Shown: positions 35,030 through 44,242 of the stretch, one piece after another
Position numbering within the stretch: position 1 is the first letter of the stretch
How the letters are laid out: each line of letters begins with the position of its first letter
NCBI GenBank assembly: GCA_003221615.1
Contig: QHSQ01000144.1
Span: 1-64,000 of the forward strand
From: Candidatus Rokuibacteriota bacterium
GTDB taxonomy: Bacteria; Methylomirabilota; Methylomirabilia; Rokubacteriales; CSP1-6
Reading direction: 5' to 3'
Length of the DNA: 64,000 nucleotides
The notes under the pieces: model-generated
The model's database searches: none
Seen by the model: the letters and a program-made list of their open reading frames with translations, nothing else
Told to the model about the DNA's origin: nothing
Position numbers and translations under genes: made by a program

Positions 35030-36655
35030 CTACGTCCGGAAGCGGTGCGAGCGCGCGACGTGCGCGTGATAGGCCTCGAGCTCGGCGTCGAGCCGGCGCG
35101 GCGTCCAACCGGAGAGCTGCGCCATGCGTTGCCCGATCGACTCGGCGCAGTCCTGCCCCTGGCAGCGGCTGGTCCCGATGCCCGTTCGTCGGAGCAGCAC
35201 GTCCTGCAGCGAGACGGCCATCTCGTCCTGTACGGCGTGGTGCAGCTCGGCGACGACGTCGGGGTTGGAGGGGCACAGCCGCTCGGTCCCGCCCGCCACC
35301 TTGCCGGCGAGATCGAGCACCCGCGTCCAGCCGCGGCCGTACGCCGATACCAGGGTCTCGAGCGTGTCGCGGCCGAGCCCGGTGGCCGCCGCCTCGCCCG
35401 AGACGTCGAGCCACGCGTGCGCCTCCCTCCGTGGCGCCTCGTCGTCGGTGCCGTCGAGGGCGATCCGCTCGCTCCGGCTCTCGCCGCGACGGCCGAGCGT
35501 GCCCATGACCTGGTCACCCAGGTCCTCGGCCAGGCTCCGGAAGCACGTGAGCTTGGTGCCGGTGATCGACAGGAAGCGCCCGCGCTCCTCGGCGACGACC
35601 TTGTGCGCGCGCGACACGTCGGACTCGCGCTTGCCCTGCTCGTACGAAAGCGGACGTACGCCGGCGTACGTGTACACGACCTCGTCCAGCGCGACGCGCG
35701 AGTCGGGCAGGACCTTGCGCACCTCGCCCAGGAGATACGCGACCTCGTCGCCGGTCGCGTGCAGGCGATCGAGATCGCCGTTGAAATCGGTGTCGGTCGC
35801 GCCGATCAGCGAGAACTCACGCCACGGGATGACGAAGATCATCCGGTCGTCGCGAGTCGAGTGATAGATGGCGCGGTCGGTGAGCCGCGGCAGCAGGCAG
35901 TGGATGCCCTTTGTCCGTCTGAGAATCTGCGGGCCGCGCTCGGACACGCCGGCGGCCGCGCGGAGCTCGTCCACCCAGGGGCCGGTCGCGTTGACGACGA
36001 TTCGCGCGCCCAGGGTGGCGACGCGCCCGGTCAGGAGATCGCGCACGCGCACGCCGGTGATCACGCCTCGCCGATCGCGCGTGACCTCGGCGACCTGCGC
36101 GTAGTTGAACGCCCGCGCCCCCAGCCGGCAGGCCGACAGGATGTTCTCGAGGCAGAGTCGCTCGGGGAAGATCAGCAGATCGTCGAAGTAGTAGCCGGCC
36201 CCGCGGAGATCGCCCGCCCGCAGCGCCGGCTCAAGGGAGAGCGCGTCGACCGCGGGAAGCACCCGATAGCGCTCGCGCTTGCGTCCGGGCGTGAGCCAGT
36301 CGTAGAGCTTCAGGCCGATGCGAACCTTGATCAGGCTCCGCGAGGAATCGCGGTAGATCGGCACCAGGAACGGCAGTGGCCGCACCAGATGCGGGGCCAG
36401 GTGCCGGAGCGTCTCGCGCTCGCGGAGCGATTCGCGCACCAGCCCGAAGTCGAACAGCTCCAGGTAGCGCAGGCCGCCGTGGATCAGCTTCGAAGACTGG
36501 GAGGTCGTCGCCGAGGCGAAGTCGCCCTTCTCGACCAGCGCGACCGACACCCCGCGCAGCGCCAGCTCGCGCGCGACGCCGGCGCCGGCTATCCCGCCGC
36601 CGACGATGACGACGTCGTACTCGGCGTCCTCCAGCGGCCACGGACGCCCGTGCAT
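35030..36655 (-). CDS. glpD: FAD-dependent glycerol-3-phosphate dehydrogenase
   Basis: Membrane-associated flavoenzyme that oxidises sn-glycerol 3-phosphate to dihydroxyacetone phosphate and feeds electrons to quinone. The 541-residue protein has the FAD-binding VVIVGGGIAGAGVARELA near residue 14, the family signature SSKLIHGGLRYLE near 53, VVNATGPWVDELR, FSLIGATDTDFNGD and GVRPLSYEQ, and the C-terminal DAO domain. It is the first gene of the G3P region, with its own promoter-like sequence and repeats upstream. Start ATG at 36655. Confidence 0.95.
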   Translation of the reverse strand: MHGRPWPLEDAEYDVVIVGGGIAGAGVARELALRGVSVALVEKGDFASATTSQSSKLIHGGLRYLELFDFGLVRESLRERETLRHLAPHLVRPLPFLVPIYRDSSRSLIKVRIGLKLYDWLTPGRKRERYRVLPAVDALSLEPALRAGDLRGAGYYFDDLLIFPERLCLENILSACRLGARAFNYAQVAEVTRDRRGVITGVRVRDLLTGRVATLGARIVVNATGPWVDELRAAAGVSERGPQILRRTKGIHCLLPRLTDRAIYHSTRDDRMIFVIPWREFSLIGATDTDFNGDLDRLHATGDEVAYLLGEVRKVLPDSRVALDEVVYTYAGVRPLSYEQGKRESDVSRAHKVVAEERGRFLSITGTKLTCFRSLAEDLGDQVMGTLGRRGESRSERIALDGTDDEAPRREAHAWLDVSGEAAATGLGRDTLETLVSAYGRGWTRVLDLAGKVAGGTERLCPSNPDVVAELHHAVQDEMAVSLQDVLLRRTGIGTSRCQGQDCAESIGQRMAQLSGWTPRRLDAELEAYHAHVARSHRFRT

Positions 36656-36735
36656 CGGTCAGACGCTCCCGCGCCGAGTCGCGATCTTGGTCATTCGTTC
36701 ATTCCCTCGGGCGCCGGCGAGCGGCACCAGCCATC

Positions 36736-36765
36736 ACCGTACTGCCCGGCCACGACGGCCGTCAA
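36736..36765 (-). promoter_or_regulatory. Putative promoter of glpD
   Basis: Minus strand TTGACG, an 18-base spacer, TACGGT, about 80 bases before the glpD start. The spacer holds the partial palindrome GGCCGTCGTGGCC, a possible operator. The hexamers resemble those upstream of the first and third peptide-binding protein genes (TTGACA with TAGCGT and TACCGT). Confidence 0.45.
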
Positions 36766-36773
36766 CTTAAGTG

Positions 36774-36834
36774 GTGCGCGCTGCAGGCCCGTCGCGGGGC
36801 TGGGGCCCCCGCCGGCCGAGGCGCGCCTATTAAA
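36774..36834 (+). repeat. Dispersed palindromic repeat, copy 3
   Basis: Plus-strand oriented copy starting GTGCGCGCTGCAGGCCCGTC and ending GGCGCGCCTATTAAAC, with the hairpin GGGGC-TGG-GGCCCC core. It lies just upstream of the putative glpD promoter and is followed at a 66-67-base step by copy 4, making a short tandem array. Confidence 0.8.
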
Positions 36835-36840
36835 CGGATC

Positions 36841-36893
36841 GCGCGCTGCAGGCCGTCGCGGGGCTGGGGCCCCCGCCCGGTGAGGCGCAATTA
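36841..36893 (+). repeat. Dispersed palindromic repeat, copy 4
   Basis: Plus-strand oriented copy starting GCGCGCTGCAGGCCGTCGCG and ending GGTGAGGCGCAATTATGGATAG. Its far end runs into the TAA stop of the HAD gene, so the repeat supplies the last bases of that reading frame. Together with copy 3 it fills most of the 235-base spacer between the HAD gene and glpD. Confidence 0.8.
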
Positions 36894-37679
36894 TGGATAG
36901 ACGAGGTCCCGGATCGACGGGACGACGAGGTCGGGCGCCGTGTCGGCGATGCGCGCGTCGCCGGCGGGGGTGATACCCGTCAGCACCAGCACCGTCGCCA
37001 GCCCGAGTCGCTTTCCCATGAGGATGTCCGTCTCGAGACGGTCGCCGACGATCACGCACTCGCGCGCCTCGATCCCCAGACGCTCGAGGGCGACCTGGAG
37101 GATGATCGACGAGGGCTTGCCGACGACGACCTCGACCGTGCGTCCCGTCACCGCCTCCACCGCGGCCGTCATCCCCGCGCAGTCGGGGATCTCCCCGTCC
37201 TCGGTCGGACACGTGCGGTCCGGATTCGTCGCGATCAGCCGGGCGCCCTGTCGGACCGCCTGGAGCGCGGTGTTCAGCTTCGCGTAGTCGAAGGTGCGAT
37301 CGAACGCGATCACCACCCAGCGGACCCGCTGATCGCCGCGCACCTCGAGCCCGTGGGCGCGGAGCTCGGCGATCAGCGGCGGCTCGCCGATGACGAAGAC
37401 CGGAGCGCCCGGGTCGAGCCCCGCCAGGTGGCGGGCCAGCACGAGCGACGAGTTGATGACGTCGTCCTCCCGTGTCGGGATGCCCAGGCGCGTGAGCTTC
37501 TGCGCGTAGTCGGCCCGGGTCTGGAGCGGCTTGTTGGAGAGAAACGCGACGCGCCGCCCCGCTCCCCGGAGGGCCGCGATCGCGTCGTCGGCGCCGGGGA
37601 TCAGCGACTCGCCGCGATAGACCGTGCCGTCGAGGTCGAAGAGCCAGCCGCGATGCGGCAGGACGAAGCCGGCGGGCAC
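36891..37679 (-). CDS. HAD-IIA family phosphatase (NagD / phosphoglycolate / glycerol-phosphate phosphatase-like)
   Basis: Cytoplasmic phosphatase of 262 residues. HAD motifs are clear: I WLFDLDGTVYRG, II FLSNK, III with the lysine in VVVGKPSSIILQ, and IV VIVGDRLETDILMGKRLG. The C2-type cap between motifs II and III (about residues 70-180) puts it in subfamily IIA, which includes NagD, 4-nitrophenylphosphatases, phosphoglycolate phosphatase and glycerol 3-phosphate phosphatase. The position before glpD makes glycerol-phosphate dephosphorylation attractive but unproven. Start GTG at 37679. The stop codon lies in a repeat copy. Confidence 0.85.
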   Translation of the reverse strand: MPAGFVLPHRGWLFDLDGTVYRGESLIPGADDAIAALRGAGRRVAFLSNKPLQTRADYAQKLTRLGIPTREDDVINSSLVLARHLAGLDPGAPVFVIGEPPLIAELRAHGLEVRGDQRVRWVVIAFDRTFDYAKLNTALQAVRQGARLIATNPDRTCPTEDGEIPDCAGMTAAVEAVTGRTVEVVVGKPSSIILQVALERLGIEARECVIVGDRLETDILMGKRLGLATVLVLTGITPAGDARIADTAPDLVVPSIRDLVYP

Positions 37680-37706
37680 CGGGCTCAGCTCGCCGCGCCC
37701 ATCCGG

Positions 37707-39161
37707 CTAGCGGAGCAACGGCGCGACGGCGGCCTGGGCGAGATCGACGAAGGGCGCCGGCATGACGCCGAGCAGCACGATCGCGAGCAGCGCGATCGCC
37801 AGCGCGAGGCCGCCGGCGAACGACGAGGCGTACGTGGTGGCGGCGCCCTCGGGCTCGCGCATGTACATGTAGACGATGATCCTCAGATAGTAGTAGGCGG
37901 CCGCCGCGGAGTTCAGCACGCCGATGACCGCGAGCCAGAAATAGCCCGCGCGCACGGCGGCGCCGAACACGTAGAACTTGCCGACGAACCCGGCCAGCGG
38001 CGGAATGCCGACCAGCGAGAGCAGAAACAGGCCGAGCGCCGCGGCCAGGACCGGGTGCTGCCGCGCGAGCCCGGCGTAGTCGGCGACCTCGACCGCCTCG
38101 CCGCGCGCGCGCTCGCACAGCGTGATCACTCCGAAGGCGCCGGCCGTGGTGAAGGTATAGGTCAGAAGATAGAAGAGGACCGAGCTGGCCCCGCCCACCC
38201 CGCCGGCGACCAGGCCGACCAGCATGTAGCCGACGTGGGCGATCGACGAGTAGGCGAGCATCCGCTTCAGGTTCGACTGCGCGAGCGCGACGACGTTCCC
38301 GACCGTCATCGTGACCGCCGCGATCACCCAGAGCAGCGCCGCCCAGTCGGGCGGCACCCCGCGCAGGGTCACCGTGAGCACGCGGATCAGGGCCGCGAAG
38401 GCGCCGGCCTTGGACCCGGTCGCGATCAGCGCCGTCACGCTCGTCGGCGCGCCCTGATACACGTCGGGCACCCACATGTGAAACGGCACCGAGGAGATCT
38501 TGAAGCCGAACCCGACCATCAGGAGCCCGAGGCCGGCGACGAACAGCGGGTCACGTGGTCTGGAAGCGATCGCCGCCGCGATCCGGTCCAGGTTCGTCGT
38601 GCCGGCGGCGCCGTAGATGAGCGCGATGCCGTAGAGCAGGAACGACGAGGCGAACGCGCCGAGGAGGAAATATTTCATCGCCGCCTCGCCCGAGGCGAGC
38701 TCCCGCTTGAACACGCCCGCCAGGACGTAGAGCGAGAGCGACATCAGCTCGAGGGCCAGGAACACGACGATCAGGTCGCCGGCGGCGGCCAGCAGCATCA
38801 TGCCGGCCGTCGAGAAGAGCACCAGCGCCCAGTACTCGCCCGACTCGGCGCCGGTGCGGCGCAGGTAGTCCATCGAGAGCAACACGATGAGGGCGCCGGC
38901 GTAGCAGATGACCACGTTGAAGAACAGCGCGAAGTTGTCGAGCACGACCATGTCGCGGAACGCGCGCCCCGGCGCGCTCCACCGCGTGAGCGTCGCCAGG
39001 AGCGCCCCGACCATGCCGGCGAGCGCGACCATCGCCGGCAGCTCGCGCGGCAACGAGCGCGGAACGATGTCGAGCACCAGCACGATTGCGGCGGCGGTCA
39101 GCACGACCAGGGTCGGCATCAGCGGACCGAGGAGGACGGGCGGGAAGACGATGGCGTCCAT
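37707..39161 (-). CDS. nuoN: NADH-quinone oxidoreductase subunit N
   Basis: Antiporter-like proton-pumping subunit of complex I, 484 residues and about 14 helices. It shows FLALELMSLSLYVLAG with the key glutamate, FKISSVPFHMWVPDVYQGAPTSVTALIATGSKAG with channel lysines, LKRMLAYSSIAHVGYMLVGL and GIPPLAGFVGKFYVF. Start ATG at 39161, two bases after the nuoM stop; the track form starts inside nuoM. It appears intact, unlike NuoL. Confidence 0.96.
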   Translation of the reverse strand: MDAIVFPPVLLGPLMPTLVVLTAAAIVLVLDIVPRSLPRELPAMVALAGMVGALLATLTRWSAPGRAFRDMVVLDNFALFFNVVICYAGALIVLLSMDYLRRTGAESGEYWALVLFSTAGMMLLAAAGDLIVVFLALELMSLSLYVLAGVFKRELASGEAAMKYFLLGAFASSFLLYGIALIYGAAGTTNLDRIAAAIASRPRDPLFVAGLGLLMVGFGFKISSVPFHMWVPDVYQGAPTSVTALIATGSKAGAFAALIRVLTVTLRGVPPDWAALLWVIAAVTMTVGNVVALAQSNLKRMLAYSSIAHVGYMLVGLVAGGVGGASSVLFYLLTYTFTTAGAFGVITLCERARGEAVEVADYAGLARQHPVLAAALGLFLLSLVGIPPLAGFVGKFYVFGAAVRAGYFWLAVIGVLNSAAAAYYYLRIIVYMYMREPEGAATTYASSFAGGLALAIALLAIVLLGVMPAPFVDLAQAAVAPLLR

Positions 39162-39163
39162 GG

Positions 39164-40663
39164 CTAGCGGTTCGCGCTGGTCTTGCTCTGGACCTGAGCG
39201 ATCAGCGCCTCGATGGTCGTCTCGGTCTTCCCGGTGAACGCCGCCGGATAGACGCCGATCCACACGATCAGCGTCAGGACCGGGACCAGCACCGCCCATT
39301 CACGGGTCGTGAGGTCCGTGAGACGCCGATTCGCGTCCAGCGTGACCTCGCCGAACACGACGCGCTGGTACATCCAGAGCATGTACACCGCCGCGAAGAC
39401 GATCCCGGTCGTCGCCAGCGCGGCCATCCACGGGTTCTTCTGGAAGGCGCCCACCAGGATCAGGAACTCGCCGACGAACCCGTTCAGTCCGGGTAGCCCG
39501 AGGGAGGACAGCGCCACCACCAGGAAGAGCGCCGAGAAGGCCGGCACGACCTGCCAGAGGCCGCCGAAGTCGGCGATGAGTCGCGAGTGGCGACGCTCGT
39601 AGATCATCCCGACCATCAGGAAGAGCGCGCCTGTGGAGAGCCCGTGGTTCACCATCTGGATGAGGCCGCCCACGAGCCCTTGCTGGTTGAGCGTGAAGAT
39701 CCCGAGCATCACGAACCCGAGATGGCTGACGCTCGAGTAGGCCACGAGCTTCTTCATGTCGCGCTGCACCGTCGACACCCACGCGCCGTAGATCACGCCG
39801 ATCACCGCGAGCGTGAAGACCAGGGGGCCGAAGGCCAGGCTCGCGTCGGGGAAGAGCGGTAGGCAGAAGCGCAGGAACCCGTAGGTCCCCATCTTGAGGA
39901 GCACGCCGGCCAGGATGACGCTGCCCGCCGTCGGCGCCTCGACGTGGGCGTCGGGCAACCAGGTGTGGAACGGGAACAGCGGTACCTTGATCGCGAAGGC
40001 CAGCGCGAAGGCCAGGAACATGAGGTTCTGGGCGCGGCCCGGTGCCATCACGTACTGCGCCAGCACCGGCAGGTCGAACGTGTAGCGTCCCGTCGCGGCG
40101 CCGTACTGATAGTAGAGGGCGAGGATCGCGACCAGCATGAGGAGGGAGCCGACCATCGTGTACAGGACGAACTTCACCGCGGCGTAGATCCGGTTCGGTC
40201 CGCCCCACACCCCGATGACGAAATACATCGGGATCAGCATCGCCTCCCAGAAGACGTAGAACAGGAACAGGTCGAGGCTGACGAAGACGCCGAGCATCCC
40301 CGTCTCGAGGATCAGCATCGTCGCCACGAACTCCTTGACCCGGTCCTCGATGGCGCCCCAGGCCGACGCGAGCGCCAGCGGCATCAAAAACGTCGTCAGC
40401 AGCACGAGCAGGAGGCTGATGCCGTCGACGCCCACGTGGTAGCTCACGCCGAGCGTCGGCATCCAGCGCCAGTGCTCCTCGAACTGATAGCCGACGATCT
40501 CGGCGTCGAACCCGAAGTAGAGCGGCAGCGAGAGCAGGAACGTGACGACGGCCACGATGAGCGAGACGGGGCGCAGCACGCCGTCGGCGCGCCGCGGCAC
40601 CAGCAGGAGCGCGAGCCCGGCGGCGCCCGGGAGAAACGTGACCACCGAGACCAGCGGGATCAC
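39164..40663 (-). CDS. nuoM: NADH-quinone oxidoreductase subunit M
   Basis: Proton-pumping antiporter-like subunit of complex I, 499 residues, about 14 helices. It shows FYVFWEAMLIPMYFVIG with the conserved glutamate, AIKVPLFPFHTWLPDAHVEAPTAGSVILAGVLLKMGTYG with the channel lysine and acidic residues, MKKLVAYSSVSHLGFVMLG and LPGLNGFVGEFLIL. Start GTG at 40663, 13 bases after nuoL. It is intact by comparison with family motifs. Confidence 0.97.
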   Translation of the reverse strand: MIPLVSVVTFLPGAAGLALLLVPRRADGVLRPVSLIVAVVTFLLSLPLYFGFDAEIVGYQFEEHWRWMPTLGVSYHVGVDGISLLLVLLTTFLMPLALASAWGAIEDRVKEFVATMLILETGMLGVFVSLDLFLFYVFWEAMLIPMYFVIGVWGGPNRIYAAVKFVLYTMVGSLLMLVAILALYYQYGAATGRYTFDLPVLAQYVMAPGRAQNLMFLAFALAFAIKVPLFPFHTWLPDAHVEAPTAGSVILAGVLLKMGTYGFLRFCLPLFPDASLAFGPLVFTLAVIGVIYGAWVSTVQRDMKKLVAYSSVSHLGFVMLGIFTLNQQGLVGGLIQMVNHGLSTGALFLMVGMIYERRHSRLIADFGGLWQVVPAFSALFLVVALSSLGLPGLNGFVGEFLILVGAFQKNPWMAALATTGIVFAAVYMLWMYQRVVFGEVTLDANRRLTDLTTREWAVLVPVLTLIVWIGVYPAAFTGKTETTIEALIAQVQSKTSANR

Positions 40664-40676
40664 GGATCGCGTCGGG

Positions 40677-42317
40677 TCATCGACTCAGCAGGAACGCGAC
40701 GATGGCGACGGCGCCGGCCAGCATCGTGAGCGCGTAGTTGACGGTGTAGCCGGTCTGAATCCGTCGCAGGCCCGCCGCGCACGCCACGACGGTGCGGCCC
40801 ACCGCGTTGACGAGCCCGTCGATCAGCGAGAGGTCGAAGACGCCGGCCAGGAACCGGAAGAGCGCGAGGAGCGGGCGCACGATCGCGCGATCATACAGCG
40901 CGTCGACGTAGTAGGCGTTGAGCAGGAGCGCGTGGATCGGGTTACGGGGCCGCCCGATCTCCCCGGCGCGCACGCCCGTGGCCATGTACATGGACCACGC
41001 GACCACGACGCCCGCGACGAACACCGTGACCGCCGAGAGCAGCAGCAACAGCGCGACGACGCCGCTGTAGCCGCTCTCGTGCACGGGGAACACGGGCGCC
41101 AGGAAGCGCTCGAACCGCGTGCCGTGCTCGGAGGGGATTCCGAACGCGATGCCGGTGATCACGGTCAGCAGCGTCAGGATCCAGAGCGGCAGGGTCATCA
41201 CTCCGGGCGACTCGTGGACGTGGTGGGCGGCTTCCTTCGTCATGCGCGGGCCGCTGTAGAAGGCCAGGAACAGCATCCGGGAGGTATAGAACGACGTCAG
41301 AAACGCGCCCAGCAACAGGAGCGCCCACATCCCCTTGTGACCGCTTCCGTAGGCGGCCGCCAGGATCTCGTCCTTCGAGAAGAACCCGGAGAGCCCCGGG
41401 AGCCCCGCGAGGCCGAGCCCCCCGATCGTCGTCGTGATCGTGGTCGCCACCATCCGCGAGGACAGCCCGCCCATCTTCCGAAGATCTTGCTCGCCGCCGA
41501 GGCCGTGGATGACGCTGCCGGCGCCGAGGAAGAGGAGCGCCTTGAAGAAGGCGTGCGTGACCAGATGGAAGATGCCGGCGGCGTACGCGCCCACGCCGAC
41601 CGCCGCGAACATGTAGCCGAGCTGGCTCACGGTGGAATAGGCGAGCACGCGCTTGATGTCCGTCTGCACGAGGCCGATCGTGCCGGTCGCGGTGCTCGGC
41701 TCGACCCCACTGATCGCCGCGAAGGCCGCGTCGTAGTCGAGCGTGCCGACCGCGCTCCACAGCCACATGATGCCGAGACCGAAGCCGAAGTCGCCGACAC
41801 GGTTGACGATGAACGCCTTCTTGCCCGCCTGCGACGCCGCCGGCCGCGTGTACCAGAAGCCGATCAGGAGGTACGAGCAGAGGCCCACCGCTTCCCAGAA
41901 CACGTAGAGCAGGAGGAAGTTGCCGGCGAGCACGAGCATCGTCATCGAGAACACGAAGAGATTCAGGTACGCGAAGTAGCGCGGATATCCCGGGTCGTCA
42001 TGCATGTAGCCGACGGAGTAGAGATGGATCAAGGCACCCACGCCCGTGACGACCAGCAGCATGATGCCGGTGAGCGGGTCGACGTACGCGGCCACCGACG
42101 TCTCGAAGTCTCCGGCGCTGACCCAGGGGAAGAGCGTCGCGGTGAACGTCTCGCCGGACGCGACGCGCGAGAACAGCACGCACGAGGCGACGAACGATCC
42201 AGCCAGGGCCGGCAGCGCGATCCAGTGCGCGTATCGGCCGATCACCCGGCCGAAGATCATGTTGAGCAGCGCGCCGACGAGTGGGAAGAGGGGGATCAGC
42301 CAGACCGAGGTCGACAC
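40677..42317 (-). CDS. nuoL: NADH-quinone oxidoreductase subunit L, internally deleted
   Basis: Distal proton-pumping subunit of complex I with the long lateral helix, normally about 610-660 residues; here 546. N-terminal motifs (LYVFWEAVGLCSYLLIGFWY, FIVNRVGDFGFGLGI) and C-terminal ones (LPGLSGFFSKDEIL, the tail helices) are in place. Around residue 205-215, GTLDYDAAFAAISGVEPS jumps straight to TIGLVQTDIKRVLAYSTVSQ. The roughly 80-residue stretch that usually carries GKSAQ.[8 protein letters not shown] and [20 protein letters not shown] is missing without breaking the frame. Function as a pump is doubtful. Assembly error is the main alternative. Confidence 0.93.
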   Translation of the reverse strand: MSTSVWLIPLFPLVGALLNMIFGRVIGRYAHWIALPALAGSFVASCVLFSRVASGETFTATLFPWVSAGDFETSVAAYVDPLTGIMLLVVTGVGALIHLYSVGYMHDDPGYPRYFAYLNLFVFSMTMLVLAGNFLLLYVFWEAVGLCSYLLIGFWYTRPAASQAGKKAFIVNRVGDFGFGLGIMWLWSAVGTLDYDAAFAAISGVEPSTATGTIGLVQTDIKRVLAYSTVSQLGYMFAAVGVGAYAAGIFHLVTHAFFKALLFLGAGSVIHGLGGEQDLRKMGGLSSRMVATTITTTIGGLGLAGLPGLSGFFSKDEILAAAYGSGHKGMWALLLLGAFLTSFYTSRMLFLAFYSGPRMTKEAAHHVHESPGVMTLPLWILTLLTVITGIAFGIPSEHGTRFERFLAPVFPVHESGYSGVVALLLLLSAVTVFVAGVVVAWSMYMATGVRAGEIGRPRNPIHALLLNAYYVDALYDRAIVRPLLALFRFLAGVFDLSLIDGLVNAVGRTVVACAAGLRRIQTGYTVNYALTMLAGAVAIVAFLLSR

Positions 42318-42370
42318 CGGGTCATGCTAACGACCGGCCACCGGGAGTGTCAAGGACAGTGGTCGCGGCG

Positions 42371-42709
42371 TCAGCCGCGCGGCGCGTACATCATCACCGA
42401 GACGCCCGCGAGACACAGCAGGCCGCCCGCCACGTCGAACCGATCGGGGAGCTCGCGGACGACGATGGCGCCCCACAGCAGCGAGAGCACGACGAACACG
42501 CCGCCGTACGCCGCGTAGACGCGGCCGAACGGGGCCGGCTGGAGCGTCGGCACGATCCCGTAGACGAACAGGATGGCTCCGCCGAGGACGGCCAGGAGCG
42601 CGCCGCGCCCCTCACGAAGCCAGAGCCACACGAGATAGCCGCCGCCGATCTCGCACAGTCCCGCCAGCACGAACAGCGCGAGCGACGTGAGGACGAGGAG
42701 AGGGCTCAT
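42371..42709 (-). CDS. UPF0060/YnfA family membrane protein
   Basis: Small inner-membrane protein of 112 residues with four helices, related to the small multidrug resistance fold. It shows [25 protein letters not shown] with the family glutamate, [27 protein letters not shown] and [20 protein letters not shown], the YnfA pattern. Start ATG at 42709; the track form runs further upstream into the divergent peptidase gene. It is upstream of nuoL but 53 bases away and is probably not part of the nuo unit. Confidence 0.88.
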   Translation of the reverse strand: MSPLLVLTSLALFVLAGLCEIGGGYLVWLWLREGRGALLAVLGGAILFVYGIVPTLQPAPFGRVYAAYGGVFVVLSLLWGAIVVRELPDRFDVAGGLLCLAGVSVMMYAPRG

Positions 42710-42744
42710 GACGCGATCACCTCCGAGGTTCGTGACGGGTCGGC

Positions 42745-44178
42745 ATGGTATCATCCGTTGTGCCCAAGCGGTCTCGTGCGAAGGCCTGGGTGCTCCTCGT
42801 CCTGATCCTGCTCGTGGCCGTCGTCGGCTCCGTGGCATATCTGGTATGGCGGCAGACGGTCCCCGGTGTGCAGTCCCTGACGACTCCACCGCGCTTCGTC
42901 GGGCAGAAGACGTCGTTCACCGTGGTCGTCGAGGCGCGACGCGGCAACGTGGCGCGGGTCGAGGTCCGCATCGAGCAATCCGGCAAGTCGACACCGGTGG
43001 CCACGAAAGACAGCGGCCTCGGCCGCCGGGTGGAGATTCCCGTCGTGGTGGACAGCGCGGCGCTCGGGCTCCGCGAGGGCAGCGCGACCATCGAGGTGTG
43101 GGCGCGCGACACCTTCTGGCGTCCGATCCGGCGCGACGACCGCGCGATCGCCGGCTATCCCGTCACCGTCGACCTCACGCCGCCGAAGGTCGAGCTGCTC
43201 GCTTCCACGCGCTACCTCTCGCCGGGCGGGAGCGGGCTCGTCGTGTTCAGGGTCTCCGGCGCGGCGCGGACCGACGTCCTGGCCGGCGCGACGCCGTTCC
43301 CGTCGTTCGCCTTCGGCCCGGCCGACAAAGGCGCCCGCATCGCGCTGATCGCGCTGCCGTGGGACTACGACCCGGCCACGCCGATCCAGATCCGCGCCAG
43401 CGACGAGGCGGGCAACACCGCCTCGCGCGGGATCCCGGCCGAGATTCGCCCGCGCAAGTTCCCGAAGGACACGATCGACATCAAGGACGCGTTCCTCCAG
43501 GCCAAGGTGCCCGAGCTCCTGCCGCAGCGGCCCGCCACCGAGTCGCTGGTCGACGGATTCCTCGTGATCAACCGCGATCTGCGCAAGCAAGCCGAGGAGA
43601 CCAAGCGGAAGATCGGCGCCACCACCGCCGACAAGCCGCTCTGGCACGGGCCGTTCACGCAGGCGCGCAACACGAAGGTGTTCGCCAACTTCGCCGAGAC
43701 GCGCACCTACATGCACGGCGGCCGCGAGATCGACCGCCAGATCCACTTCGGATACGACCTCGCGTCGACGCGTCAGTCGCCGGTGCCCGCCTCCAACAAG
43801 GGCGTGGTCGTCTTCGCCGAGCCGCTCACGATTTACGGCAACACCGTGGTCATCGACCACGGCCTCGGCCTGCAGACGCTCTACGCCCACCTCTCGAGCA
43901 CCACCGTGAAGGTGGGCGACGCCGTCGAGAAGGGCCAGGAAATCGCCCGGACCGGCTCGACCGGCCTGGCGATCGGCGATCACCTCCACTACGAGGTGCT
44001 GGTCAACGGCACCTCGGTCACGCCGCTCGAGTGGTGGGACGCGAAGTGGATCCGCGATCACGTCGGCAAGCCGCTCAAGGAAGCGGGGCTGCCCGAGATC
44101 GCCGGCGCCGAGGCGCGCGACGAGCCCGACGACGCGGCGCGTTCGGCGACGCCCCGCTCCGCTCGCCGCCGCCGCTAG
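42745..44178 (+). CDS. M23 family metallopeptidase (membrane-anchored)
   Basis: Probable peptidoglycan endopeptidase of 477 residues. An N-terminal membrane anchor ([22 protein letters not shown], about 13-34) is followed by a long extracytoplasmic beta-rich region (about 40-310), then the M23 domain. Zinc and catalytic residues appear in [12 protein letters not shown] (H-x3-D) and [12 protein letters not shown] (H-x-H), with [12 protein letters not shown] between. The C-terminal 25 residues are charged and low-complexity. It is the first plus-strand gene, divergent from the ynfA-like gene with only 35 bases between start codons. Confidence 0.9.
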   Translation: MVSSVVPKRSRAKAWVLLVLILLVAVVGSVAYLVWRQTVPGVQSLTTPPRFVGQKTSFTVVVEARRGNVARVEVRIEQSGKSTPVATKDSGLGRRVEIPVVVDSAALGLREGSATIEVWARDTFWRPIRRDDRAIAGYPVTVDLTPPKVELLASTRYLSPGGSGLVVFRVSGAARTDVLAGATPFPSFAFGPADKGARIALIALPWDYDPATPIQIRASDEAGNTASRGIPAEIRPRKFPKDTIDIKDAFLQAKVPELLPQRPATESLVDGFLVINRDLRKQAEETKRKIGATTADKPLWHGPFTQARNTKVFANFAETRTYMHGGREIDRQIHFGYDLASTRQSPVPASNKGVVVFAEPLTIYGNTVVIDHGLGLQTLYAHLSSTTVKVGDAVEKGQEIARTGSTGLAIGDHLHYEVLVNGTSVTPLEWWDAKWIRDHVGKPLKEAGLPEIAGAEARDEPDDAARSATPRSARRRR

Positions 44179-44242
44179 CCAGGTCGCAGGCCTGGCGGTG
44201 TTTCAGTGGAAGAACTCGTGGGGCTGGCATAGGCTGAAGCGC

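Noticed and set aside
34235-36883. Plus-strand ORF of 882 residues opposite glpD and ugpB
   Set aside because: Shadow of glpD; composition typical of antisense frames, and it runs through the dispersed repeats.
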